Under the pieces are notes generated by a model. It had not been told where the DNA came from. It worked only from the letters and a program-made list of their open reading frames with translations, and did not search any database. A stretch of 64,000 nt of DNA from Embleya scabrispora. GTDB lineage: Bacteria > Actinomycetota > Actinomycetes > Streptomycetales > Streptomycetaceae. This document shows positions 51,048-60,333 of this stretch, piece after piece. The DNA is taken from NCBI RefSeq assembly GCF_002024165.1, contig NZ_MWQN01000001.1:2294001-2358000 (forward strand), read 5' to 3'. The position numbers and the translations under genes were made by a program. Position 1 is the stretch's first letter. Each line of letters begins with the position of its first letter.

Positions 51048-52028
51048 CTCGGTCCCCTCTCGCCTGGCAACCCATCGAACAGGACACATCACGTCGAACG
51101 ATCGTCGACCCCGAGTCGGGTACCCGCCCCTGAGAGGTCGGGTGGCGACGGGACGACGAGCACATCGACGAACGGCTTCGAGAATAGGGAGCCCACCACC
51201 CCACGCAGTAGGGGCCGCCCGGTGACGTGGGTCATGGACGAACGGGACGAATGCGCGTAGGAGGAATCCGCCGCCGCGACCTCGCCGACAGCGCGGGTCC
51301 GGCCTGCTCGCGCCACATCGGCCGCCCGGCCGCCGGCAACGCCGCCCGGTGATCCTCCGTGGGTGAAGGGGCCTGCGGCAGCGGAGTACAAACCCGACCC
51401 CAGGCCGAGCACCTGAAGCTCCACGTTCGGCCGGTTGCTCTGCCCAATCAGGTGGAGAAGCCGGCCCTTGCGAACCGAAGGCGATGCGACACCGTGAAGC
51501 AACGCCGCCTCGCCGATGACCGCCCACAGCTGTGAGCGGAACCTCGTGCGGACGTCCCGGAAAGCGAAGCCGTTCGACGCGTGCCCCGACGGAGAGGAGA
51601 CGTGCGCACGATGACATACCGATTCGGGTGGACACGCAGCGCTCCGCGAACTCGCAAACCGCCGATCCTGCCCAGGACGAGTGGCTGAGCCGGTTGGTCC
51701 GGGAGTGGGTCGACGGTCCGATGCCCAACGCCGAATCACTCCCAGCGCCCTCGTCCATACGACCGCGCCGGTCGTGGCGGTTGCCGGCACGGCTTCGCGC
51801 GTTGCGGCCGGGCCGGTGGCTCGCGCCGTAAGCATCGGAAGCGCGAGACCGTGCCCATCGGAGGCGACCGTGCTCCGATCGACACCGCACGACGGAGCCG
51901 GTCGTGCGCCAGGCACCCCTTCGCCGGCGGCCCGACACATCGCCCGGCCGTCCCGGTCCCGCCCGGCGTGCGGTTCCAGCACGTCCGAGGGCGGGATCGG
52001 CGGCCGGACGGCCGACCCCCGCGCGCCC
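51048..52028. other. gene-poor region with a regulator relic
   Basis: About 980 nt without a convincing gene. It contains a decayed DUF5753-like coding fragment (51362-51538, minus) and a 99-codon plus-strand frame (51532-51831) with no recognisable family. The rest shows no clear promoter, repeat or RNA. The codon pattern looks degraded compared with neighbours. Confidence 0.5.
51362..51538 (-). pseudogene. fragment of a DUF5753 (Scr1-type HTH regulator) domain
   Basis: Translation of the minus strand gives about 59 residues: RSQLWAVIGEAALLHGVASP, then RKGRLLHLIGQSNRPNVELQ and VLGLGSGLYSAAAGPF. This matches the conserved layout of the DUF5753 domain (waVldEaaLrr, QLerL, pnvtlqVlP, G-h-a-l-G-sF). 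The N-terminal helix-turn-helix and the C-terminal remainder are missing in any frame I examined, so it looks like a decayed gene copy. Confidence 0.45.
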
Positions 52029-52637
52029 TCAACCCAGCGGGACCGCGCGGCGGTTGGGGTCGCGGAGGTCGGTGGCGTGGTGGAGCCATTTCTCCTGGAG
52101 GGCCTCCGCGCCCTGGGCGCGTTTCCAGGCGGCCTCGGCGGGGGTCATCGGGAGCAGGGGGAAGAAGCGGACCGGGTCGGCGGGGGGCGGCAGCGGCAGG
52201 TCGGCGACCAGGCCGCCGGGTTCGGCCACCAGGACCGCGTGGAACGCGCCGCCCTCCCACAGCGGGCCGCCCAGGTCGAGTGCCGCGCCGGGGGCGATCA
52301 CCAGGCCCTCCACCTGCGGGGTCGCGCCGAGCACGGCCAGCGGGCGCAGCACCGAGTCGCGGCCGCCGCGCACCGAGAGCACCAGTTCCGCGCGCGGGCC
52401 CGCGACCGGATCGGCGAGCGCCGCCGCCGGATCGGCCATCGGCGCCCGGGACATGCCCACCGTCGCGTACCGGACCACACCCTCGGCGTCGGGACCGAAG
52501 CGCAGCACCTCGATGCGATCGGCCCCCACGAACGTGACGCCGGCCCGGCCGGTCGGCGCGCCGAAGGTCGCCGTCAAATGCGCCTCGACCTGCGAAGTGG
52601 GGTCGACCGGCTCGGGTCCCGGCGTGAAGTCGAACAT
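52029..52637 (-). CDS. suppressor-of-fused (SUFU) domain protein
   Basis: A 202-residue protein with SUFU-like features: an N-terminal VEAHLTATFGAP, RYATVGMSRAPM, ELVLSVRGGRDS, and the C-terminal FFPLLPMTPAEAAWKRAQGA. The bacterial domain is found across streptomycetes, often in proteins linked to polymorphic toxin immunity, but here it stands alone with no toxin gene nearby. Function unknown. ATG 52637. The gene is divergent from corA across a 489-nt region. Confidence 0.75.
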   Translation of the reverse strand: MFDFTPGPEPVDPTSQVEAHLTATFGAPTGRAGVTFVGADRIEVLRFGPDAEGVVRYATVGMSRAPMADPAAALADPVAGPRAELVLSVRGGRDSVLRPLAVLGATPQVEGLVIAPGAALDLGGPLWEGGAFHAVLVAEPGGLVADLPLPPPADPVRFFPLLPMTPAEAAWKRAQGAEALQEKWLHHATDLRDPNRRAVPLG

Positions 52638-53126
52638 GCCCGCATGCTAATTCGCCGTCAGGAGCCGCACGAGCCAAGGCCGTCGCGGCCGTGGGCGGGG
52701 GCGCTCTGGTGTACTCTGCATAGTCGGCCCGCAGGACGTACGACGTCCGCGCGCCATCGGATGACGGATGCGTCCTCGCCCGACCCGCCCGGTCGGCGCC
52801 CGAGGACTTCCCCCAGCGGGGACCGGCCGTGGGAGGTGATCGTGGTGCATACCAGCACACCGTGCAGTACCGGCGGCTCACCCGATCTTCCCCGATCCAG
52901 TCGCACGCCCCGCCCTTTCTGAGGGTTTCCGAGACCTTCCCCGGATTCCGACCGTCCGCTCGTGGCGGCCCGGTTCCCGTTCTCCGAATGTCCTCCGTGA
53001 CGGGGCGTCAGGATCTTTTGCCGTTCTTTCGGTGATTCGTTCCGCTTGCACGTGTCGACGCTCCCCTCGGCCTGCCCGCCGCGGTGGTTCCGCGTCGGCG
53101 TGTGCCGGTCATCCCAGGAGCCCGTC
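52638..53126 (+). promoter_or_regulatory. long intergenic/leader region upstream of corA
   Basis: 489 nt with no supported ORF. It contains the nested hairpin GTCCTCG/CGAGGAC (52772-52778 with 52801-52807) enclosing CGACC/GGTCG (52781-52785 with 52791-52795), and AT-rich patches near 52710-52730 and 53015-53045 that may hold promoters. A structured metal-sensing leader is a possibility only. Confidence 0.35.
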
Positions 53127-54203
53127 ATGTCGATGATCCGCGACCTCCGCGCCGCAGTCCGCCCGTACCGCCGCACCCCGCTGCCGTCGAGCACGCCCGT
53201 GGCGACCGGGAACTGTGTGGTGGACTGTGCCGTGTATCGCGACGGCCATCGCCTGGACGGCTACGCGAACCCCGACTCGGCGATCCACGAGGTGCGCCGG
53301 GGCGGCGGCTTCGTCTGGATCGGCCTGCACGAGCCCAGCGCGCTCGAACTGTCCGGTATCGCCGAACGGTTCGGCCTGCACCCGCTCGCCGTGGAGGACG
53401 CCGTACACGCGCATCAGCGGCCCAAGCTGGAGCGCTACGACGACACCCTGTTCGCCGTGTTCAAGACGGTCACCTACGTCGAGCACGAACAGCTCTCCGC
53501 GACCAGCGAGATCGTCGAGACCGGCGAGATCATGGTCTTCCTCGGCAACGACTTCGTGGTCACCGTGCGGCACGGCCGGCACGGCGCGCTCGGCGATCTG
53601 CGCTGTCGCCTGGAGGACGGCGGCGAACTGCTCGCCGCGGGTCCCTCGGCGGTGCTGCACGCGGTCGCCGACCGGGTGGTGGACACCTACCTCGACGTCG
53701 CCCAGCTCATCCAGGACGACATCGACCAGGTCGAGAACGACGTGTTCGGCGGCGGTGGCGCGGGCGACGCGGGGCGGATCTACCAGCTCAAGCGCGAACT
53801 GCTCGAACTCAAGCGCGCGGTCGCCCCGCTCGCCCGCCCGCTGCACGCGCTCGCCGAGCGGCCGATGCGCCAGGTGCACCCCGACATCCGCGAGTACTTC
53901 CGCGACGTCGAGGACCACCTGTCCCGGGTCGGCGAACAGGTGGCGTCGTTCGACGAGTTGCTGACCTCGATCCTCCAGGCCAACCTCGCGCAGGTGACCG
54001 TCGCGCAGAACGAGGACATGCGCAAGATCTCGGCCTGGGTGGCGATCTTCGCCGTGCCCACGATGCTCGCCGGGGTGTACGGGATGAACTTCGAGCACAT
54101 GCCCGAGCTGAAGTGGCGGTACGGCTACCCGATGACGCTGTCGGTGATCGCGGTCGTGTGCACGCTCATGCACCGGGGCTTCCGCCGCAACGGCTGGTTG
54201 TAG
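53127..54203 (+). CDS. corA: CorA-type magnesium/cobalt transporter
   Basis: A 358-residue CorA family protein. A large cytoplasmic domain (1 to about 300) includes coiled-coil helices (VAQLIQDDIDQVENDVFG, YQLKRELLELKRAVAPLARPL), then two membrane segments with the signature YGMNFEHMPEL (GMN at 319-321). It forms a pentameric Mg2+/Co2+ channel in the inner membrane. ATG 53127 with AGGAG 6 nt upstream. It is convergent with the general stress gene and separated from it by a 10-bp hairpin. Confidence 0.93.
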   Translation: MSMIRDLRAAVRPYRRTPLPSSTPVATGNCVVDCAVYRDGHRLDGYANPDSAIHEVRRGGGFVWIGLHEPSALELSGIAERFGLHPLAVEDAVHAHQRPKLERYDDTLFAVFKTVTYVEHEQLSATSEIVETGEIMVFLGNDFVVTVRHGRHGALGDLRCRLEDGGELLAAGPSAVLHAVADRVVDTYLDVAQLIQDDIDQVENDVFGGGGAGDAGRIYQLKRELLELKRAVAPLARPLHALAERPMRQVHPDIREYFRDVEDHLSRVGEQVASFDELLTSILQANLAQVTVAQNEDMRKISAWVAIFAVPTMLAGVYGMNFEHMPELKWRYGYPMTLSVIAVVCTLMHRGFRRNGWL

Positions 54204-54210
54204 CGGGCGC

Positions 54211-54233
54211 GGTCGGCGGCCCGGCCGCCGACC
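54211..54233. terminator. bidirectional hairpin terminator after corA
   Basis: Arms GGTCGGCGGC (54211-54220) and GCCGCCGACC (54224-54233), perfect 10-bp stem, 3-nt loop. The right arm touches the stop codon of the convergent general stress gene. Confidence 0.65.
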
Positions 54234-54730
54234 TAGAGCTCCAGTCGACCCACGAGGTTGCGTGCCCGCTCGGCCAGGTCGGGGCGGACCACCACGTCGT
54301 AGCGCGAGGCGACGATCTGGCTGGTGGAGACGAAGTCCCGCCGTCCGCCCAGCGCCTTGTACCCCAACCAGCCGAACAGGGCACCCGCGGCGATCCCCCA
54401 GACCAGCCCCATCAGCACCAGCCAGAGCCACCCGTGCGCGCGCACCGCGAAGATGCCCAGGAACAGCCCGATCATCAACCCGAACCACGCACCGCTCGCC
54501 GCACCGGACGCCGCCGCCTTGCCGGCGGTGAGCCGGCCCAGCACGTTCTCGACCATGCGCAGGTCGGCACCGACGATCGCGGTGTTCTCCACCGGGAACT
54601 CGTGGTCCGACAGATAGTCGACCGCCCGCTGGGCACCGGCGTAGTTCGTGTAGGACGCGATGACCTGGCCGGTGTTCGCCAGGTCGGGCCCGGGCGCACC
54701 CGCGCCGGGAGGAAGATTCTGACCGAACAT
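54233..54730 (-). CDS. general stress protein (YflT-like), membrane-associated
   Basis: A 165-residue protein starting MFGQNLPPGAGAPG. After a segment IASYTNYAGAQRAVDYLSDHEFPVENTAIVGADL (residues 24-57, quoted as IASYTNYAGAQRAVDYLSD and FPVENTAIVGADL), typical of the general-stress YflT-like domain, come two membrane helices (about 80-125) and a short C-terminal cytosolic part. ATG 54730 with GAGG 7 nt upstream. A GTTG-N14-GGGTAC element about 60 nt upstream fits a SigB-like promoter, matching the stress annotation. Confidence 0.85.
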   Translation of the reverse strand: MFGQNLPPGAGAPGPDLANTGQVIASYTNYAGAQRAVDYLSDHEFPVENTAIVGADLRMVENVLGRLTAGKAAASGAASGAWFGLMIGLFLGIFAVRAHGWLWLVLMGLVWGIAAGALFGWLGYKALGGRRDFVSTSQIVASRYDVVVRPDLAERARNLVGRLEL

Positions 54731-54789
54731 GCTGCCGCCTCGCCTGAATGCCGCCGGAAACCGGCCCGTGGTCGTTCGACCGGGAGCCT

Positions 54790-54813
54790 GTACCCGGCGG
54801 AATCCGTAACAAC
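54790..54813 (-). promoter_or_regulatory. candidate SigB-type promoter
   Basis: On the minus strand, GTTG (54813-54810), 14 nt, then GGGTAC (54795-54790). This fits the Streptomyces SigB-family consensus GNNTN14-16GGGTAC. Transcription would start near 54783, about 50 nt before the general stress gene. Confidence 0.5.
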
Positions 54814-54962
54814 ACGTGACCAAGGGGCCGAATGCGCCGTGTCCCGGTCGACCCGAAGGACAACTCCGGCGCGACGTCGGCACGGTTACGATCAAGCCGC
54901 CGTCGGATCGGCGTCCGTTGCCCGCGGGGTAGCGCGTGGGCTCCTGCGAGACCGGAGATGTC

Positions 54963-55082
54963 ATGGCAGCGGAGCGGCGCCACGAGCGCCCCTGGGAGGC
55001 GGTCTTCGAGCTGCGCAAGGGCTGGAATCCGAAGCCGATGGATCGGCGTCATCCCCCGGCCCGGCGTGTCGTTGCCGGGTGA
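54963..55082 (+). CDS. 39-aa ORF, hypothetical
   Basis: A short frame MAAERRHERPWEAVFELRK continuing GWNPKPMDRRHPP and ending RVVAG, with GGAG 5 nt upstream of its ATG. Third positions are mostly G/C. It is followed in the same frame by TGATGA (two stops). No similarity is recognised. It could be a small protein or the 5' part of a broken gene whose remainder lies at 55140. Confidence 0.3.
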   Translation: MAAERRHERPWEAVFELRKGWNPKPMDRRHPPARRVVAG

Positions 55083-55139
55083 TGACGCCCCTGCCTTGCT
55101 GCGTGGCACGGCGCGCATGGGGCGGGGGACGCGGCCCGG

Positions 55140-55289
55140 ATGTGCACACCAGCGCACGGAGTCCGCATCGATCTTCCCCGATTGGCCGAATTGCTCGGCG
55201 AGTTCGCCCCGCATGTCGCCCTCGTCGACCAGAGCGGTCGGCGGACGGTGGTGCATCGCCAGGGCTTCGACCAAGACCCGCTCGGGTAG
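55140..55289 (+). CDS. 49-aa ORF, hypothetical
   Basis: A frame starting MCTPAHGVRIDLPRLAELLG and ending RTVVHRQGFDQDPLG. The amphipathic helix LPRLAELLGEF and a strand-like HVALVDQSGRRTVVHR give it a protein-like look. The Shine-Dalgarno is weak (GGGGGA 10 nt away). It is in the same frame as the 39-aa ORF upstream, separated by two stops and 58 nt, so the two may be remnants of one reading frame. Confidence 0.3.
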   Translation: MCTPAHGVRIDLPRLAELLGEFAPHVALVDQSGRRTVVHRQGFDQDPLG

Positions 55290-55330
55290 GCGAACCGATC
55301 CGGGCCCGGGCGGCGGTGACCGGCCGGCGT

Positions 55331-56212
55331 CTAGCCCGCCAAGACCTCGCGCACCGCGTCCCCCACCGCGTCCGGGCGGTCCAGCATGACGAAGTGGGCG
55401 GAGTCGTCCAGCACCTCGCAGCGGCCCTGTGGGGACAGGTTCGCCAGGGTGCGCAGCGCCCGCACCCAGCGGGCTCGGGCGGCCAGGCTCTCGTAGCCGC
55501 CGGCGGCGGCCAGCACCCGCAGCGGGACGTCCGGCAGCGGCGCGACCCGACGCAGATCGGCGAGTTCGGCGGCCACGTCGAAGTACGTGGCGTTCTCGGT
55601 GAGCGCCGCCGCGAAGAACCGCCCCGAGCCGTACGACCCGCGCACCCAGCGCGCGTCCGCCACATCCCGGTGCCGGCGCGACTGGGTGAACAGGATCGAG
55701 CGCCGCGCCGCCGGCCCGATCGCCCGACTCACGCCGGTGGCCCGCATCGCCCCGCCCAGCGCCCTGGCGGCCCGGATCCGGGCCTGCCGGGCCGGTCGCG
55801 GCCGCGGCTTCTCCTCGTTGCTCGGGTCGACCAGGACCAGGCCCGCCGTGCGCTCGGGGTACATCCGGGCGAAGCCCTCGACGTGGAACGCGCCGAGCGA
55901 GTGGGCGAGCAGGACGTACGGGCCGGGCAGCGCGAGCGCGTCGGCCAACGCGGCGATGCGATCCGCCTCGTGGGCCAGCGTGGGCGGCCGCGGGTCGGGC
56001 TGCGAGTAGCCCAGGCCCGGGCGGTCGAAGCGCACCACCGTGCAGTCGGCGGTGAGCGGCGGCACCACGGGATCCCAGTCGAACCACGCGCCGCCGAGCC
56101 CGCTGGTGGCGATCACCACGGGACCGGCGCCCTCGCGGACCACGTGCAGCGCGGTCCCGCCGATCCGGACGAACTCCCCGGGCGGTACCGGTACCGGATG
56201 TCTCGCGACCAT
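55331..56212 (-). CDS. alpha/beta-fold hydrolase
   Basis: A 293-residue alpha/beta hydrolase. VVIATSGLGGAWFDW forms the oxyanion strand, RFDRPGLGYS follows, LLAHSLGAFHVEGFARM holds the GxSxG-like HSLGA elbow, and VLDDSAHFVMLDRPDAV the His loop. The Asp loop is near LRVLAAAGGYES. ATG 56212 with GGAG 6 nt upstream. It lies 188 nt from the acyl-CoA dehydrogenase gene, same strand, with no clear operon link. Confidence 0.83.
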   Translation of the reverse strand: MVARHPVPVPPGEFVRIGGTALHVVREGAGPVVIATSGLGGAWFDWDPVVPPLTADCTVVRFDRPGLGYSQPDPRPPTLAHEADRIAALADALALPGPYVLLAHSLGAFHVEGFARMYPERTAGLVLVDPSNEEKPRPRPARQARIRAARALGGAMRATGVSRAIGPAARRSILFTQSRRHRDVADARWVRGSYGSGRFFAAALTENATYFDVAAELADLRRVAPLPDVPLRVLAAAGGYESLAARARWVRALRTLANLSPQGRCEVLDDSAHFVMLDRPDAVGDAVREVLAG

Positions 56213-56399
56213 GGTGGGCTCCCCGTCTCTCGAGGTTGCGCGTGTCGCCATCATCGGTCGCGATCTCGGCCCCGACGCGCAGCGACGCGGCCGGCGACGG
56301 CAACCGGACGCATACCGGACCCGCTTGGACGCGTCACGGGACGACCCCCCGGCAGGGGGTGCACGGCCGGTTCCGCCGCACACCCCACCGGGCGCCGGA

Positions 56400-57596
56400 T
56401 CACCCGCGCAGCTTGTAGTCCTCCAGCAGCCGCCGCCCGATGATCATCTTCTGGATCTCGGCCGTGCCCTCGCCGATCAGCAACATCGGCGCCTCGCGGT
56501 AGAGGCGTTCGATCTCGAACTCCTTCGAGAACCCGTAGCCGCCGTGGATGCGGAACGCGTCCTCGACGACCTCCTTGCAGTATTCGGAGGCCAAGTACTT
56601 GGCCATCCCCGCTTCGAGGTCGTTGCGCTCGCCCGCGTCCTTCTTGCGCGCCGCGTTGACCATCATCGCGTGCGCGGCCTCCACCTTGGTGGCCATCTCC
56701 GCGAGCTTGAACTGGATCGCCTGGTGCCCGGTCAGCGGCTTGCCGAAGGTCTCCCGCTGCTGCGCGTAGCGGATGCCCAGCTCGAACGCGCGCTGCGCCA
56801 CCCCGCAGCCGCGCGCGGCCACGTTCACCCGGCCCACCTCGACGCCGTCCATCATCTGGTAGAAGCCCTTGCCGGGCACCCCGCCCAGGATGCGATCGGC
56901 CGGCACCCGGCAGTTGTCGAGCACCATCTCGGTGGTGTCGACGCCCTTGTAGCCCATCTTGTCGATCTTGCCGGGGATGGTCAGGCCCGGGCGCGTCTCG
57001 CCGAAGCCGGACTCCTTGTCGATCAGGAACGTGGTCATGTTCCGATAGACCGAGTCCTCGCCCAGCTCGGTCTTGGTCAGCACCGCGACGAGGTTGGCGC
57101 TGCCGCCGTTGGTGAGCCACATCTTCTGGCCGTTCAGCACGTGGAACTCGCCGTCCGGCACCGCCTTGGTGCGGATCGCCGACACGTCCGACCCGCAGTG
57201 CGGCTCCGACATCGAGAACGCGCCGCGGATCTCGCCCTCGGCCATCTTCGGCAGGTAGTACGCCTTCTGCTCGTCGGTGCCGTGCTGCTTGATCATGTAC
57301 GCGACGATGAAGTGCGTGTTGATGATGCCGGACACGCTCATCCAGCCGCGCGCGATCTCCTCGACCACCAGCGCGTAGGTCAGCAGCGACTCGCCGAGGC
57401 CGCCGTACTCCTCCGGGATCATCAGGCCGAACAGGCCCATGGCCTTCATGCCCTCGACGATCTCCGCCGGGTACTCGTCCCGGTGCTCCAGCTCGGTCGC
57501 GACCGGGATGATCTCCTTGTCCACGAAGGTGCGGACGGTGGCGAGGATCTCCCGCTGGACTTCGGTGAGTCCGTCGGTCTGTGCGAGGCGGCCCAT
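56400..57596 (-). CDS. acyl-CoA dehydrogenase
   Basis: A 398-residue FAD-dependent acyl-CoA dehydrogenase. FSMSEPHCGSDVSAIRTKA is the FAD-binding signature, the HGGYGF motif and RLYREAPMLLIGEGTAEIQ carry the C-terminal family pattern. It oxidises acyl-CoA to 2-enoyl-CoA, passing electrons to ETF; chain specificity cannot be read. It begins at ATG 57596; AAGGAG is 9 nt upstream. It is transcribed toward the hydrolase gene and follows hutI by 174 nt. Confidence 0.92.
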   Translation of the reverse strand: MGRLAQTDGLTEVQREILATVRTFVDKEIIPVATELEHRDEYPAEIVEGMKAMGLFGLMIPEEYGGLGESLLTYALVVEEIARGWMSVSGIINTHFIVAYMIKQHGTDEQKAYYLPKMAEGEIRGAFSMSEPHCGSDVSAIRTKAVPDGEFHVLNGQKMWLTNGGSANLVAVLTKTELGEDSVYRNMTTFLIDKESGFGETRPGLTIPGKIDKMGYKGVDTTEMVLDNCRVPADRILGGVPGKGFYQMMDGVEVGRVNVAARGCGVAQRAFELGIRYAQQRETFGKPLTGHQAIQFKLAEMATKVEAAHAMMVNAARKKDAGERNDLEAGMAKYLASEYCKEVVEDAFRIHGGYGFSKEFEIERLYREAPMLLIGEGTAEIQKMIIGRRLLEDYKLRG

Positions 57597-57770
57597 GGGC
57601 GGCGCTCCTTCCGTCTGCGCATGTCCGGGCCCCACACCCTCGGGGTCCCGGCCACGCTTCTGGCTTAGAGAGTTACCGGGGAGTATCCACGAGCACGGCG
57701 GGTCGCGACAGAGGGGGTCCGTAACGCGGGCACCCCGATTTCGAACGATCTGTCGGCTGCTCGACCCCGC

Positions 57771-58937
57771 TCAGACCGCCACACCCGCCCGCCACACCGC
57801 GCGCACCAGCGGTACGCCGGGCCGGTAGGCGAGGTGTACGTGTGAGGGCGCGTCCAGCTCGACCACGTCGGCGCGGGCCCCCGGCCGCAGCACGCCCACG
57901 TCCGAGCGGCGCAGCGCGCGCGCCCCGCCGGCGGTCGCCGCGTACAGCGCCTCGTCGGGCGTCATGCCCATGTCGCGCACCGCGAGCGCGATGCAGAACG
58001 GCATCGACGTGGTGAAGCTGGAGCCGGGATTGCAGTCGGTGGACAGCGCCACCCGGGCGCCGGCGGCGAGCAGCCGGCGGGCGTCGGGGTAGACCGCGCG
58101 GGTGGAGAACTCCGCGCCGGGCAGCAGCGTGGCCACCGTGTCGCCGGCCGCGAGCGCGTCCACGTCGGCATCGGTCAGGTGGGTGCAGTGGTCGGCCGAG
58201 GCCGCGCCGAGCTCGACGGCCAGTTGTACGCCGGGACCGTGCCCGAGCTGGTTTGCGTGGACGCGCGGGATCAGGCCCTTGGCCTTGCCGGCGGTCAGGA
58301 TCGCCCGGGCCTGGTCGCCGTCGAACGCGCCGCGCTCGCAGAAGACGTCCACCCAGCGCGCGTGCGGCGCGCAGGCGTCCAGCATCGGGCCGGTGACCAG
58401 GTCGACGTAGCCGGCCGGATCCTCGGCGTATTCCGGCGCGACGATGTGCGCGCCGAGGTAGGTGGTCTCGGCGGTGAACGCCGACGCGATCCGCAGCGCG
58501 CGTTCCTCGTCGGCGACGGTGAGGCCGTAGCCGGACTTGATCTCGATCGTGGTGGTGCCCTGCCGCGCCGCCTCGCCGACCAGCCGGCCGGCGTTCGCGG
58601 CCAGCTGCTGCTCGCTCGCGGCCCGGGTCGCTGCCACCGTGGTGCGGATCCCGCCGGCCTGGTACGCCTGGCCGGACATCCGCGCGTCGAACTCGGCGGT
58701 ACGGTCCCCGGCGAAGACCAGGTGCGAGTGCGAGTCGACGAATCCGGGCTGGACCGCGCGGCCCTCGGCGTCGTGCCGGTTGTCCGCGTCCGGGGCGCTC
58801 GCGGCGGCCCCCACCCACACGATGCGGTCGCCGTCGAGCACGAGGGCCGCGTCCCGGAGCAGGCCGAGGGGACCGGCGCCGAGTTCGGGGTCGTTGGTGA
58901 CCAGCGAGCCGATGTTGGTGATCAGGGTGGTGGCCAC
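57771..58937 (-). CDS. hutI: imidazolonepropionase
   Basis: A 388-residue amidohydrolase. [13 protein letters not shown] supplies the HxH metal pair and the following substrate Arg/Asp, EIKSGYG the conserved substrate loop, [12 protein letters not shown] and SADHCTHL further metal residues, and STDCNPGSS the catalytic Asp. It opens 4-imidazolone-5-propionate to N-formimino-L-glutamate, the third step of histidine degradation. GTG 58937. It is the last gene of hutU-M20-hutF-hutI, with 58 nt after hutF. Confidence 0.93.
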   Translation of the reverse strand: MATTLITNIGSLVTNDPELGAGPLGLLRDAALVLDGDRIVWVGAAASAPDADNRHDAEGRAVQPGFVDSHSHLVFAGDRTAEFDARMSGQAYQAGGIRTTVAATRAASEQQLAANAGRLVGEAARQGTTTIEIKSGYGLTVADEERALRIASAFTAETTYLGAHIVAPEYAEDPAGYVDLVTGPMLDACAPHARWVDVFCERGAFDGDQARAILTAGKAKGLIPRVHANQLGHGPGVQLAVELGAASADHCTHLTDADVDALAAGDTVATLLPGAEFSTRAVYPDARRLLAAGARVALSTDCNPGSSFTTSMPFCIALAVRDMGMTPDEALYAATAGGARALRRSDVGVLRPGARADVVELDAPSHVHLAYRPGVPLVRAVWRAGVAV

Positions 58938-58995
58938 GCGCGAGTGGTCCCTTCGGTCCGGGGTGGCGGCCGCTCCGACGGGGAGCGGCCATGGT

Positions 58996-60333
58996 TCAGC
59001 GGAACAGATCGTGAATGGCCGTGGTCAGCGCCTGCGGGACCGCGTCCACGAGTTGGTGCACGCCGTCGCGGACGACGACCCGGCCGTCGACCAGCACGTG
59101 CGTGACATCGCCCGCGGCGGCCGCGAACACGGCCGCCTCGCCGGCCAGCCGGGGCATGGTGCCGGCCAGCCGCACCGAGTCCAGACCGATCGTGGTGAGG
59201 TCGGCCAGGGCACCCGCCTCGATCCGACCCGCGTCCGGCCAACCGAGGGCCCGGTGGCCGACGGTCGTGGCGTAGGCGAGCAGCGCGGCCGAGGTGAAGT
59301 GGCCGCGTCGCCCGGTGCGCAGGCGTTCGTCGAGTTCGACCGCGCGGGCCTCCTCAAACAGGTCGATCACCGCCTGGCTGTCGCTGCCCAGGGACAGCGG
59401 CACCCCGGACCGGACCAGGTCGCCGGCCGGGCCGATGCCGTCGGCGAGGTCGCGCTCGGTGGTCGGGCAGAAGCAGACCCCCGCCCCGGACCGGGCCAGT
59501 GCGGCGATGTCGGCGTCGGTGAGGTGGGTGGCGTGTACCGCCGTCGCGTTCGGGCTCCAGAACCCGTGCGCGTCGAGCAGTCCGGTGGGGGTCAGCCCGT
59601 AGTGCGCGACGCACGCGGCGTTCTCGGCGGGCTGCTCGGACAGATGTACGTGGACCGGGACGCCCTCGGTGCGCGCCGCCCAGCCGGCGTAGTCGTCCGC
59701 CTTGGCGAACGCCCGCACCGAGTGGATGGCCGCCCCGATCCGGGTGTTGGCGTCGCCGCGCAGCGCGCTCCAGCGCTCGTACCAGCCGTCGGAGGTGCCG
59801 TCGCCGAAGCGGCGCTGCACGCCTTGGAGCGGCTGGTGGCCGTCGGCGGTGAGGCCGCCGTGCAGGTAGCAGGTGTCGAGCAGGGTGAGCCGGACCCCGG
59901 CCTGCCGAGCCGCCTCGATCAGCGCGTGGCCCATGGCGTTGGGGTCGTCGTACGGCGTGCCGTCGGGGCCGTGGTGCAGGTAGTGGAACTCGCCCACGGA
60001 GGTGATCCCGGCCAGCGCCATCTCGGCGTACACCGCCCGCGCGAGCGCGAGGTAGGTGTCCGGGTCGAGCCGGCCGGCCGCCTTGTACATCTGGTCGCGC
60101 CAGGTCCAGAAGGTGCCGGTGCCGGACTGGGTGCGCCCGCGCAGCGCCCGGTGGAAGGCGTGCGAGTGGGCGTTGGCCAGGCCCGGCAGGGTCAGTCCAG
60201 GCAACACCGAGGCGCCGGCCGGCACCGGGCGGTCGGGGGTGACCGAGGCGATGCGGCCGTCCAGGATCGAGAGCACCACGTCGCGCTCGATCCCGGTGCG
60301 GGTCCACACCAGTTCACACCAGTATTCGCTCAC
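58996..60333 (-). CDS. hutF: formimidoylglutamate deiminase
   Basis: A 445-residue amidohydrolase with [16 protein letters not shown] (HxH pair), [22 protein letters not shown] and [17 protein letters not shown], the HutF pattern. It hydrolyses N-formimino-L-glutamate to N-formyl-L-glutamate plus ammonia. This indicates the HutF/HutG route of histidine catabolism. GTG 60333 overlaps the stop of the upstream M20 gene by 4 nt (GTGA), indicating translational coupling. Confidence 0.92.
   Translation of the reverse strand: MSEYWCELVWTRTGIERDVVLSILDGRIASVTPDRPVPAGASVLPGLTLPGLANAHSHAFHRALRGRTQSGTGTFWTWRDQMYKAAGRLDPDTYLALARAVYAEMALAGITSVGEFHYLHHGPDGTPYDDPNAMGHALIEAARQAGVRLTLLDTCYLHGGLTADGHQPLQGVQRRFGDGTSDGWYERWSALRGDANTRIGAAIHSVRAFAKADDYAGWAARTEGVPVHVHLSEQPAENAACVAHYGLTPTGLLDAHGFWSPNATAVHATHLTDADIAALARSGAGVCFCPTTERDLADGIGPAGDLVRSGVPLSLGSDSQAVIDLFEEARAVELDERLRTGRRGHFTSAALLAYATTVGHRALGWPDAGRIEAGALADLTTIGLDSVRLAGTMPRLAGEAAVFAAAAGDVTHVLVDGRVVVRDGVHQLVDAVPQALTTAIHDLFR

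Noticed and set aside
51532-51831. 99-codon plus-strand ORF
   Set aside because: No good ribosome binding site for the frame, no recognisable family, and Arg/Pro/Ser-rich composition as in shadow frames; kept only as part of the gene-poor patch.
52029-52637. Polymorphic toxin immunity gene
   Set aside because: A SUFU-like domain alone is not evidence; no toxin gene or secretion partner is adjacent.
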